A DNA stretch of 45,906 nt from Campylobacter sp. W0018. GTDB taxonomy: Bacteria; Campylobacterota; Campylobacteria; Campylobacterales; Campylobacteraceae. Positions 37,648 to 44,413 of this stretch are shown piece after piece (positions within the stretch are counted from its first letter, which is position 1; each line of letters starts with the position of its first letter). Where the stretch lies: the NCBI GenBank assembly GCA_020135845.1, contig JACHTQ010000011.1, forward strand, positions 1 through 45,906, in the 5' to 3' direction. A program made the translations under genes and the position numbers. Under the pieces are notes generated by a model. The model saw only the letters and a list, made by a program, of their open reading frames with translations, did no database searches and had not been told where the DNA came from.

Positions 37648-38659
37648 GAGGCAAAATAAAATAAAAATTTTTAGGCTCTTTTTCAAAGCTTAATTCGCCT
37701 CTATGGGCATTGATGATTTCTTTAGAAAGAGATAAGCCTAAACCATTTCCTTTTAACTTTGTCGTCTTAAATGCCTCAAAAACCAAATTTTCATCTTTGA
37801 TCTTGCAGCCATTATCATAAACTCTCAAAATTAAATTATTTTCTTTAGCTTCTGCTATGATTTTTATTTCTGGATTTTCGCATTCATTTTCTTCTATAGC
37901 ATCAATAGCATTATAGATTAAATTTTGCAATACCAAACCTAAAAGTGCTTTATCGGCACAAATTTGCATATCTAAAAAATTTAATTCAAATTGAATTGGC
38001 GAAGAAAAATTATAAGAACTGATTGCGCTTTTACACTCTTCTTTTAGCTCTAAAAGATTAAAATTTAAAATATTTATATGCACACCTTTAGTAAATAATA
38101 AAGTTGAATTAACTATACGCTCTACCCTATCAATGGCTTTTTTCATCTCAAGCACTATATGTTTATTTTTAAGCTCACTCCTAGAAAAAAGAGTGGAAGC
38201 AAGTAAAGATATAGAACCTATTGGATTTCTTATTTCATGAGCTAAATGCGCAGCAACACTCCCCATACTTGCAAGTCTTTCATTGCGTTTTTCATCACTG
38301 ATATCTGTAGCTGAAATAATAGTTTTTTCATTGTGTGCAATAATCTTTACAGCGTAAAATCTTCCTTCAAATTCAAGCTCATCACGCATTTTTTCAAGAC
38401 TAATACTGCTTAATAATTTAGGATTTTTCAAAGCTTCTTTGTTTTGCAAAACAATATTTTTTTCTTTATCTAAAATCCAAAGTGCGCTAGGCAAAACCTC
38501 GATAATCTCATCGACCATTGCGCGTAAAGAATTGTAATTTTCATTTAAAACTTTATATTCATTTTCTATGACATAAGTTTGTTCTATTAGGCTTTCTAAA
38601 CCCTTTTGCAAGGTTTCTTTTTCAGTCGCATCCAAACTTTTTAAAATATTTTCATTCAT
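37640..38659 (-). CDS. flgS: Flagellar sensor kinase FlgS
   Basis: Cytoplasmic histidine kinase, 339 residues, no membrane segment. It has an N-terminal coiled region and a PAS-like part, then H-box AAHLAHEIRNPIGSISLLA, N-box NLIYNAIDAIE, and G-boxes VYDNGCKI and KGNGLGLSLSKEI. In C. jejuni FlgS detects the assembled export apparatus and phosphorylates FlgR, which activates sigma-54 promoters for rod and hook genes. The candidate sigma-54 promoters at 42895 and 45780 in this window would be its indirect targets. It overlaps the upstream gene's stop by one base (TAATG). Confidence 0.94.
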   Translation of the reverse strand: MNENILKSLDATEKETLQKGLESLIEQTYVIENEYKVLNENYNSLRAMVDEIIEVLPSALWILDKEKNIVLQNKEALKNPKLLSSISLEKMRDELEFEGRFYAVKIIAHNEKTIISATDISDEKRNERLASMGSVAAHLAHEIRNPIGSISLLASTLFSRSELKNKHIVLEMKKAIDRVERIVNSTLLFTKGVHINILNFNLLELKEECKSAISSYNFSSPIQFELNFLDMQICADKALLGLVLQNLIYNAIDAIEENECENPEIKIIAEAKENNLILRVYDNGCKIKDENLVFEAFKTTKLKGNGLGLSLSKEIINAHRGELSFEKEPKNFYFILPLT

Positions 38660-39537
38660 TATTTTTCCTCTAATAAAATTTTAAAATCATTCATATCCAT
38701 TAAAAGCAAATTTTGCTTAGCTATTTTGCAAAATTCTTTACTAAAACCATTCTTTGAAATTATAATATAATAATTGGGCGTTAAATTTAAGATTTTTGCT
38801 TTCATTTCTAAAAGATTTAAGATGTTTTTGCAAATTTTTTTATTTTTAAATTTAACTTCTCCGATTAAACTCAAATTTTCATCTTGATAATACAAATCTA
38901 TTTCTAAATCCTTATTCCAATAACTTTGCACTCCTAAAATATCAAGTTTCTTTTCGATCAATTCTCTTGAGAGTTGTTCAAAACAAAAGCTTTGATAAAG
39001 TTCAAATTTCTCCTTAATGATTTCTAAAACTCTATCATATTTTTGCTCTAAAATGAATTTTTCATGGGGTTTTAAAAAATAAAAAAAGAAACGCGTAAAA
39101 TGATTTTGAAATATAAGTTTATCTTGTATCACATAAGATCTTAATTCTTTTTTTAATTTTTCTCTTTTATTTTTAACTTTTTTAATTTCCTTGCTGTATT
39201 CAAGCTTTAAAATGCCATTTTTTAAAAGATATCTCAAAATAGCCCAAGCCTTAAAATGCTGTATGTTTTTATTAATAGAAAAGCGTTTTCTATTGTTTTT
39301 AGCTAAAAGAGAAAGTGCGTAAGAAGTGGTTTCATCAAAATTAAATTGAGCATTTATTCTAAGATAATCTTTGAGGAGTAAATTTTCTATATTGTAAAAA
39401 ATATTTTGATTAAAATCGATTTTTTCTAGCATATCAAAACCATCAAAAATACTATAAAAATCAAAAACATTCCCTAAAGTTAAAGTGCTGCAAAAACTCG
39501 CAAAATGATTAAATTTAATATTTTTCCTTTTAAACAA
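38659..39537 (-). CDS. DUF234-like protein with PD-(D/E)XK-type nuclease motif
   Basis: 292 residues, rich in Phe, Lys and Leu. The middle (about 85-125) looks like a winged helix. The C-terminal third has EIDLYYQDENLSLIGEVKFK, the D-x-n-E-x-K pattern of the PD-(D/E)XK fold, as seen in the DUF234 domain that ends many archaeal and bacterial AAA ATPases. The ATPase part is absent here. The start is uncertain: TTG 39537 gives the longest frame but has no good ribosome-binding site. AAAAGGA lies inside it, before an ATT codon at about 39519. Directly upstream of flgS; DNA cleavage is not shown. Confidence 0.7.
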   Translation of the reverse strand: MFKRKNIKFNHFASFCSTLTLGNVFDFYSIFDGFDMLEKIDFNQNIFYNIENLLLKDYLRINAQFNFDETTSYALSLLAKNNRKRFSINKNIQHFKAWAILRYLLKNGILKLEYSKEIKKVKNKREKLKKELRSYVIQDKLIFQNHFTRFFFYFLKPHEKFILEQKYDRVLEIIKEKFELYQSFCFEQLSRELIEKKLDILGVQSYWNKDLEIDLYYQDENLSLIGEVKFKNKKICKNILNLLEMKAKILNLTPNYYIIISKNGFSKEFCKIAKQNLLLMDMNDFKILLEEK

Positions 39538-39581
39538 ATAATTTATAGTATAATTCTATCAAATTTTTACAAGGATTATAA

Positions 39582-40850
39582 TTGCAAATTTCAGATTTAA
39601 AACAACAAATTATACTTAAAAAAGGTGTTTTGCATTTTGATTTTGCTGCAAGCGCCTTAGCCTTAAAATGCATAGAAAAACAAATCGCTAAAATATTACC
39701 AACCTATGCAAATACTCATTCTGATAGCTCTTTAAATTCTTTTAAAACTCAGCAATTTTATGAACAAGCTAGAGATGATATTAAAAAAAGTCTCAAACTA
39801 AATAAAGAATTTGCCCTTATTGCCTGTGGAACTGGATCAAGCAATGCAATAAAAAAATTTCAAGAATTACTTGGAATTTATTTACCTCCACTAGTGAAAG
39901 AAAAATATTTTTCCCAAATACAAAAAAATACACTGCCTTTGGTAATTGTTGGACCTTATGAACATCATTCTAATGAATTATCCTTTAGAGAGGGCTTGTG
40001 CGAATGCATAAGGATACCTTTAAATGAATTTGGAGAAATAGATTTTGATTTTTTAGAAAAAACCTTAGAAAGTAATAAAAAAAGGCAAATTATTGCTAGT
40101 TTTTCTTTAACCTCTAATGTAACTGGGATATTGAGTGATTATAAGCGTATAAGTGATTTAGTGCGTAAATATAAAGGCATAGTAGCCTTTGATGCTTCTA
40201 GTTTTATCCCTTATAAAAATATATCTTGCAAATATTATGATGCTTTGTTTATAAGCTCACATAAACTCATTGGAGGTATTGGTGGCTCTGGACTTTTAGT
40301 CATCAAAAAAAATCTTTGTGGAAACAAACCTAGTTTTGCAGCAGGTGGAACCGTAGGATATGTTTCAAGAACTTCTCAATGTTATCTTTGTAATGAAGAA
40401 ATTTTAGAAGAAGGCGGAACTCCTGGAATTTTACAGCTTATCCGTGCTAGTTTAGCTTTTAAGATAAAGGATTCTTTAGGAATTTCTCAAATAGAAAAAA
40501 AAGATGAGGAATTAAAAAAATATTTTTTAAAAGAAATTGAAAAAATACCTGATTTGATTCTTTATGCTAAAAATTTAACCCATCGCTTGCCCATTTTCTC
40601 TTTCAATATCAAAGGGATTTCTCCTTATGATCTTGCTTATGAATTAAGCAAAACTCATCACATTGAAACGCGTGCGGGCTGTGCATGTGCTGGACCTTAT
40701 GGGCATGATTTGCTTGGTTTAAAGGATAATCAAGAGCTTAAAACAAAACCAGGATGGTTAAGAGTTAGCTTGCATTACACACATGAAAAAGAAGATATTG
40801 ATTATTTTATAAAAGCTTTAAAACAAAGTATAAAAAAACTGAAATTTTAG
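39582..40850 (+). CDS. Class V aminotransferase / cysteine desulfurase-like PLP enzyme
   Basis: 422 residues. PLP lysine in FISSHKLIGGIGGSGLL (about 228), aspartate in GIVAFDASSFIPY, histidines in GPYEHHSNELSFREG, and the C-terminal RAGCACAGPYGHDLLG, which resembles the loop with the active cysteine of cysteine desulfurases. It is therefore SufS/CsdA-like, but not the NifS of the iron-sulfur operon. The start is a TTG with AAGGA six bases before it. Monocistronic between the divergent DUF234-like gene and the tRNA block. Substrate not decided. Confidence 0.88.
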   Translation: MQISDLKQQIILKKGVLHFDFAASALALKCIEKQIAKILPTYANTHSDSSLNSFKTQQFYEQARDDIKKSLKLNKEFALIACGTGSSNAIKKFQELLGIYLPPLVKEKYFSQIQKNTLPLVIVGPYEHHSNELSFREGLCECIRIPLNEFGEIDFDFLEKTLESNKKRQIIASFSLTSNVTGILSDYKRISDLVRKYKGIVAFDASSFIPYKNISCKYYDALFISSHKLIGGIGGSGLLVIKKNLCGNKPSFAAGGTVGYVSRTSQCYLCNEEILEEGGTPGILQLIRASLAFKIKDSLGISQIEKKDEELKKYFLKEIEKIPDLILYAKNLTHRLPIFSFNIKGISPYDLAYELSKTHHIETRAGCACAGPYGHDLLGLKDNQELKTKPGWLRVSLHYTHEKEDIDYFIKALKQSIKKLKF

Positions 40851-40865
40851 AAAGTATCATAGAAG

Positions 40866-40942
40866 TGGCGCAGCGGACGGGGCTCGAACCCGCGACCTCC
40901 GCCGTGACAGGGCGGCATTCTAACCAGCTGAACTACCGCTGC
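40866..40942 (-). tRNA. tRNA-Asp (GTC), copy 1
   Basis: 77-nt cloverleaf with acceptor GCAGCGG pairing CCGCTGC, anticodon loop CTGTCAC, T loop TTCGAGC and encoded CCA. Identical to the copy at 41216-41292. Confidence 0.96.
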
Positions 40943-40959
40943 ACCTAAGAAGTAAGAAA

Positions 40960-41035
40960 TGGTGGTCACTATAAGACTCGAACTTATGACATCCACCTTG
41001 TAAGGGTGGCGCTCTACCAACTGAGCTAAGCGACC
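40960..41035 (-). tRNA. tRNA-Val (TAC), copy 1
   Basis: 76-nt cloverleaf: acceptor GGTCGCT / AGTGACC (one G-T pair), anticodon loop CTTACAA, T loop TTCGAGT, CCA encoded. Identical to the copy at 41310-41385. Confidence 0.96.
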
Positions 41036-41044
41036 AAAAAACAA

Positions 41045-41120
41045 TGGCGACCCCTAGAGGATTTGAACCTCTGTTTCCACACAGAGAGAGTGTTGTCCTG
41101 GGCCACTAGACGAAAGGGTC
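41045..41120 (-). tRNA. tRNA-Glu-like with abnormal anticodon arm (reads CTC)
   Basis: 76 nt. Acceptor GACCCTT / AGGGGTC, D arm GTCTAGTGGCCCAGGAC and T arm AGAGG-TTCAAAT-CCTCT are those of tRNA-Glu, and CCA is encoded. Aligned by length, the anticodon loop is CTCTCTG, anticodon CTC, with a pyrimidine at position 37 and a stem having only three good pairs (27-43 A/G and 31-39 T/T do not pair). A shifted fold gives four pairs but a loop TCTCTCT without U33. Normal tRNA-Glu would have a TTC loop such as CTTTCAC. Present only once in the duplicated cluster. Confidence 0.75.
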
Positions 41121-41134
41121 TAAACCCAAAAAAG

Positions 41135-41210
41135 TGGTGTCCCGTGTTGGATTCGAACCAACGGCCCCCTCCTTAAAAGGGAGATGCTCTACCGGCTGAG
41201 CTAACGAGAC
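41135..41210 (-). tRNA. tRNA-Lys (TTT), copy 1
   Basis: 76-nt cloverleaf: acceptor GTCTCGT / ACGGGAC, anticodon loop CTTTTAA, T loop TTCGAAT, CCA encoded. Identical to the copy at 41390-41465. Confidence 0.96.
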
Positions 41211-41215
41211 ATAAG

Positions 41216-41292
41216 TGGCGCAGCGGACGGGGCTCGAACCCGCGACCTCCGCCGTGACAGGGCGGCATTCTAACCAGCTGAACTACCGCTGC
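41216..41292 (-). tRNA. tRNA-Asp (GTC), copy 2
   Basis: Exact copy of 40866-40942, shifted by 350 bp, with the same 17-nt spacer to the next tRNA-Val. Confidence 0.96.
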
Positions 41293-41309
41293 ACCTAAGA
41301 AGTAAGAAA

Positions 41310-41385
41310 TGGTGGTCACTATAAGACTCGAACTTATGACATCCACCTTGTAAGGGTGGCGCTCTACCAACTGAGCTAAGCGACC
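41310..41385 (-). tRNA. tRNA-Val (TAC), copy 2
   Basis: Exact copy of 40960-41035. Followed only 4 nt later by tRNA-Lys, with no tRNA-Glu between. Confidence 0.96.
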
Positions 41386-41389
41386 AAAG

Positions 41390-41465
41390 TGGTGTCCCGT
41401 GTTGGATTCGAACCAACGGCCCCCTCCTTAAAAGGGAGATGCTCTACCGGCTGAGCTAACGAGAC
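41390..41465 (-). tRNA. tRNA-Lys (TTT), copy 2
   Basis: Exact copy of 41135-41210; the first gene transcribed in the seven-gene tRNA operon. Confidence 0.96.
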
Positions 41466-41487
41466 ATAAACTAAAAATGAAAATGTG

Positions 41488-41517
41488 ATTATGCCAAAAT
41501 ATATACTCATTTGTCAA
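41488..41517 (-). promoter_or_regulatory. Promoter of the tRNA operon
   Basis: On the minus strand, TTGACA (41517-41512) and CATAAT (41493-41488) with an 18-nt spacer, about 23 nt before the first tRNA. A near-consensus -35 is rare in Campylobacter and fits strong stable-RNA expression. Confidence 0.7.
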
Positions 41518-41526
41518 GGATTTTTT

Positions 41527-42306
41527 TCATTTTTGATATTTTCTTTCTAAATAACGCGAAAATAAACCGATCGGCAAGGTTAATACAAGATAAGCTATAG
41601 CTAAGATTATATAGCCCTCAAGCGTAGCAAAAACATAAGAATTAACCTCTTGAACATTTTGTGTTAATTCATTTACAGCAATCACACTCAATAAAGAACT
41701 ATCCTTGATCAAATTAGCCAATTGTCCGCTAATAGGAGCTAAGATATTTTTCAAAGCTTGTGGAAAAACCACATAAAATAAAATTTGCCTTTCACTTAGT
41801 CCTAAAGCTCTTGCACTTTCTATTTGGATCAAAGCAATGCTAAGAATTCCTGATCTAAAAATTTCAGCCAGATACGCCCCAGAAAACAAAGAAAGGATAA
41901 ATATCCCTACAAAATATCTATTATCAAAACCTAAATTATTGGCAATAATGTAATAAATCAGCAACACCTGAACAAGCAAAGGCGTTCCGCGAATGATTTC
42001 TATATAAAATAAAGCAAAAAATCTCAACACTGTAAATCTACTCAAGCTAAAAAAACAAATCACCAAACCAAAAAAAATACTACTTCCTAAAGCAAAAAAG
42101 CTGATCAATAAAGTATTTAAAAATCCATTCAAAATTGTTTTTTTGTATTCCAATAATAAAGCAAAATCAAAATGATAAACACTCACTTTAAAACTAAAAT
42201 AAAAAAATAAAGTCAAAAGACAAAGCAAAAGCGTCACATTTAATAAATAAGCTATTTTAGAAAGTGGTTTTATGGGTCTAAAGTTTTTACGCTCTTGAAT
42301 AAACAA
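41527..42306 (-). CDS. glnP: Polar amino-acid ABC transporter permease (GlnP/HisM family)
   Basis: 259 residues, five or more membrane helices (first about 22-42). The family entry motif TILNGFLNTLLISFFAL and the EAA loop ESARALGLSERQILFYVVFP-type block, which contacts the ATPase, are present. FYIEIIRGTPLLVQVLLIYY is the characteristic HEAAT-like segment of polar amino-acid permeases. The start is a TTG at 42306, four bases after a strong GGGGGA site. No binding protein or ATPase gene is adjacent; the binding protein at 10194 is one possible partner. Confidence 0.9.
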   Translation of the reverse strand: MFIQERKNFRPIKPLSKIAYLLNVTLLLCLLTLFFYFSFKVSVYHFDFALLLEYKKTILNGFLNTLLISFFALGSSIFFGLVICFFSLSRFTVLRFFALFYIEIIRGTPLLVQVLLIYYIIANNLGFDNRYFVGIFILSLFSGAYLAEIFRSGILSIALIQIESARALGLSERQILFYVVFPQALKNILAPISGQLANLIKDSSLLSVIAVNELTQNVQEVNSYVFATLEGYIILAIAYLVLTLPIGLFSRYLERKYQK

Positions 42307-42337
42307 AATATCCCCCTATTCTTCATAAAAACATTTT

Positions 42338-42343
42338 TATAAT
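42338..42343 (+). promoter_or_regulatory. -10 box for the small unknown gene
   Basis: TATAAT 74 nt before the ATG at 42417, in the 110-bp divergent gap with the permease gene. Confidence 0.35.
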
Positions 42344-42416
42344 TTCAAGTATGCAAATTTTTTTATAAGTAAAATTTAACTAAAATTTTTAAAAATCATT
42401 TTAAAGGTAAATTAAT

Positions 42417-42791
42417 ATGCTAATTTTTGGACATCCTCTAGCAAAAAATTTGAATTTTAATTTTATAGAAAAAATTGAAAATTTGCAAAACGATCAAATT
42501 TCTTGTTTTTTTTATGATGAAAAAATTATCCAAAAAGCAAAAAATGAAAATTTGGATTTTGCTATTTTTATACAAAATAAAAATGAAATTTTTTTAAGCA
42601 ATGCATTTGAGGCAAAATTTTTAATCTTTAAAGATGAAAAATTAGCAAAATTTGCTTCAGAAGTGGCTGAATTTTACCTTTTTGATAGCAAAATTTTAAT
42701 AATGGTGGAAAACTTTGATGATTTGGAAAAAGCTTATGATTTGAGAGTCGATGGGGTTATTTTAAAGGATTTTATAAAGAATTATCATTAA
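42417..42791 (+). CDS. Small conserved protein of unknown function
   Basis: 124 residues, no signal peptide or membrane segment. The sequence is Asp/Glu/Lys/Phe-rich with alternating helix and strand segments (LIFGHPLAKNLNFNFIEKIE, then ILIMVENFDDLEKAYDLRVD, GVILKDFI). The last part, with its DLRVDGVILKD pattern, looks like a small Rossmann-type or TIM-type strand-helix unit. I do not recognise the family. It lies between the permease gene and the sigma-54 promoter of the barrel gene. Confidence 0.7.
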   Translation: MLIFGHPLAKNLNFNFIEKIENLQNDQISCFFYDEKIIQKAKNENLDFAIFIQNKNEIFLSNAFEAKFLIFKDEKLAKFASEVAEFYLFDSKILIMVENFDDLEKAYDLRVDGVILKDFIKNYH

Positions 42792-42894
42792 AGTATTTAA
42801 ATATTTATCATATTTACTATTTTCTTATCTACAGTAGCAAATAATTTATCATTTTTTTAGTTTAAAAATATTTAATATTTTTATCCTTAAACTT

Positions 42895-42908
42895 GGAACA
42901 ATCTTTGC
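42895..42908 (+). promoter_or_regulatory. Sigma-54 promoter of the barrel/C39 gene pair
   Basis: TTGGAACAATCTTTGCTT holds GG (42895-42896), ten bases, then GC (42907-42908), the invariant -24/-12 elements, with the full Campylobacter consensus TTGGAAC and TTGCTT. It lies 41 nt before ATG 42949. The -12 element also forms one arm of an inverted repeat, TTGCTTA (42905-42911) / TAAGCAA (42921-42927), over the start point. Confidence 0.88.
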
Positions 42909-42948
42909 TTAATCTTTTTCTAAGCAATGATCTTTGAAAGGAATGATA

Positions 42949-43803
42949 ATGAGAAAAATTTTTCTTATTTTGGCAGTTTTAACAAGCTCTTTGTTTGCTA
43001 GTGATGAGTTAAACATCGATACACTCTTTAAAAAGCAAATTGGATTAAGAAGTATTACAAGCTTTTCACTTCTTAGCACAGGTAATCCTCATTCGTATTA
43101 TATTTATCCAACTATTGGGGTAAATGGGGATTTAAACGTTTGGAATGACACTAAACAACTTTATTTAAATCAAACTTTTATTTACACCCTAACACCTAAA
43201 TTTGATTTACTTATTTCTGGGGGCGGAAATTATTCAAGACAAGAATATAATAATATTATTTCTGGTGCTTTTACAAGCAAAAATACTCTAAACTTTGATT
43301 CTTTATGGTTAGGTTTTATTTATACGGGCGATAGCATAGCGGATTTTGTTCCACAAATCAAATTTCAAACTGCCATCATTCAAAGAGAAAAAACAGTTTT
43401 TCAAACAAAAAACTTTTACTTTCAATCTCAAAATTTAGAAGCAAGTTTAAGAGGGTATAGCGATCCTGTGGTATATAGCATTTATACAGGATTTGGTTAT
43501 AATGCAAAAAGAAAATTTAAAATTGCTAATATAGAATATGGACATAGCATTTATATTGGGGGTAATTTATCTATAATTTTAAGTCCTAAAATCACTTTAG
43601 ATCTAGGAGCTGAACAAAGATTTCAAACTGAACAAAAAATCAATGGGATCAAAAATTCAGAAATCAGATCAATCCCTACAATCAGTGCAGGATCAACTTA
43701 TAGTATAAACTCTGATACGGCAGTATCCGTAAGTGCTAGTTTAGGAGGAAGTTCAGCCGCACCTGATGCAATTTTTGGATTAAGCCTATGGAAAAAATTC
43801 TAA
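42949..43803 (+). CDS. Outer-membrane beta-barrel protein, sigma-54-controlled
   Basis: 284 residues. The signal peptide is RKIFLILAVLTSSLFA before SDELNID. The mature part alternates short amphipathic strands with turns (YYIYPTIGVNGDLNVW, LYLNQTFIYTLTPKFDLLIS, YSIYTGFGYNAKRKFKIANI) and ends in aromatic Phe (GLSLWKKF), the beta-barrel signature recognised by BamA. The overall pattern recalls the MetA-phenol-degradation/FapF class of transporters (impression only). ATG 42949 is chosen because AAGGA (42938-42942) lies six bases before; the TTG at 42934 is upstream of that site. It overlaps the C39 gene by 16 bp. Confidence 0.82.
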   Translation: MRKIFLILAVLTSSLFASDELNIDTLFKKQIGLRSITSFSLLSTGNPHSYYIYPTIGVNGDLNVWNDTKQLYLNQTFIYTLTPKFDLLISGGGNYSRQEYNNIISGAFTSKNTLNFDSLWLGFIYTGDSIADFVPQIKFQTAIIQREKTVFQTKNFYFQSQNLEASLRGYSDPVVYSIYTGFGYNAKRKFKIANIEYGHSIYIGGNLSIILSPKITLDLGAEQRFQTEQKINGIKNSEIRSIPTISAGSTYSINSDTAVSVSASLGGSSAAPDAIFGLSLWKKF

Positions 43804-44381
43804 AATTATTATCAATACTCATTATTTTGCCTTTATTTTTAAAGGCAGACTTTATAGTTAAATCTTATTCTGAAATTAAAAATAAAAACGTCATAAGACA
43901 AAGCTATGAAGAATCTTGTGGCGCTTCATCTTTAGCAACACTTATCAATATACTTGATGATAAAAAATTAAGCGAACTAGATCTTTTAAAAACTATGAGT
44001 GGGCAAAAACTATATACAGATATGGTAAGTTTTGCAGACTTAAATGATGCGGTTAAAAAACTAGGCTATGAAAGCAAATCTTATAGGATAAATAGAAAGA
44101 GTTTAGAAAAACTTGCAGGAATTCCTATTTTAGTAAAGATTGAAGATGATCCACGTTTTCCACATTTTGTGGTGATTATAAATCATAGGGGTGATTTTTT
44201 ACAAGTGCTTGATCCAAGTTATGGAGAATATATCAGTTCTAAAAGACAATTTTTTAGTGTATGGGATAGATATAAAAAAGGAGGATATGCCTTAATCATT
44301 GCTCCTAAAAAGAAATTAAAAGAATATAAGCTTAATATACCTAAATCTTTGAATTTTGAAATTGAACCTTTTGGATTTTAA
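43788..44381 (+). CDS. Exported C39-family-like cysteine peptidase
   Basis: 197 residues. An N-terminal signal (LLSILIILPLFLKA before DF) sends it to the periplasm. The peptidase C39 triad is visible: Cys in QSYEESCGASSLATLIN, His in FPHFVVIINHRG, and Asp in VLDPSYGEY. C39 enzymes cut double-glycine leaders, and stand-alone periplasmic ones occur in the Fap amyloid system as FapD. No bacteriocin ABC transporter is attached here. It starts inside the barrel gene's last codons without its own clear ribosome-binding site, so it is translationally coupled to it. Confidence 0.85.
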   Translation: MEKILKLLSILIILPLFLKADFIVKSYSEIKNKNVIRQSYEESCGASSLATLINILDDKKLSELDLLKTMSGQKLYTDMVSFADLNDAVKKLGYESKSYRINRKSLEKLAGIPILVKIEDDPRFPHFVVIINHRGDFLQVLDPSYGEYISSKRQFFSVWDRYKKGGYALIIAPKKKLKEYKLNIPKSLNFEIEPFGF

Positions 44382-44400
44382 TATCAAAATATTAAAATCC
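44373..44400. terminator. Bidirectional terminator after the C39 gene
   Basis: Perfect 12-bp stem GGATTTTAATAT / ATATTAAAATCC with loop CAAA. The left arm includes the C39 stop codon. It lies between two convergent genes with 32 bp between their stops. Confidence 0.75.
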
Positions 44401-44413
44401 TTTAATCAAAAGC

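Larger units (their letters stand above)
40863..41388. repeat. Tandem duplication in the tRNA cluster
   Basis: A 176-bp segment (40863-41038, tRNA-Asp and tRNA-Val) is repeated exactly at 41213-41388. The following 84-bp segment with tRNA-Lys (41131-41214) is repeated at 41386-41469. The 92 bp carrying tRNA-Glu (41039-41130) are missing from the second unit. They are bordered by the direct repeat CCAAAAAA (41034-41041 and 41126-41133), which suggests loss by slippage. Confidence 0.92.

Noticed and set aside
41039..41130. The tRNA-Glu segment considered as a mobile insertion into the cluster
   Set aside because: No terminal repeats or coding capacity; the CCAAAAAA borders fit deletion from the other unit better than insertion here.
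40847..41370. Two nearly identical minus-strand open frames with LAQLVERHPYKVD
   Set aside because: They are translations of tRNA-Asp and tRNA-Val genes in the duplicated cluster, a known false-gene artefact.
42311..42319. CCCCCTATT before the permease gene, similar to the ttr repeat
   Set aside because: Single copy, and its complement GGGGGA is at the right distance to be the ribosome-binding site of the TTG start.
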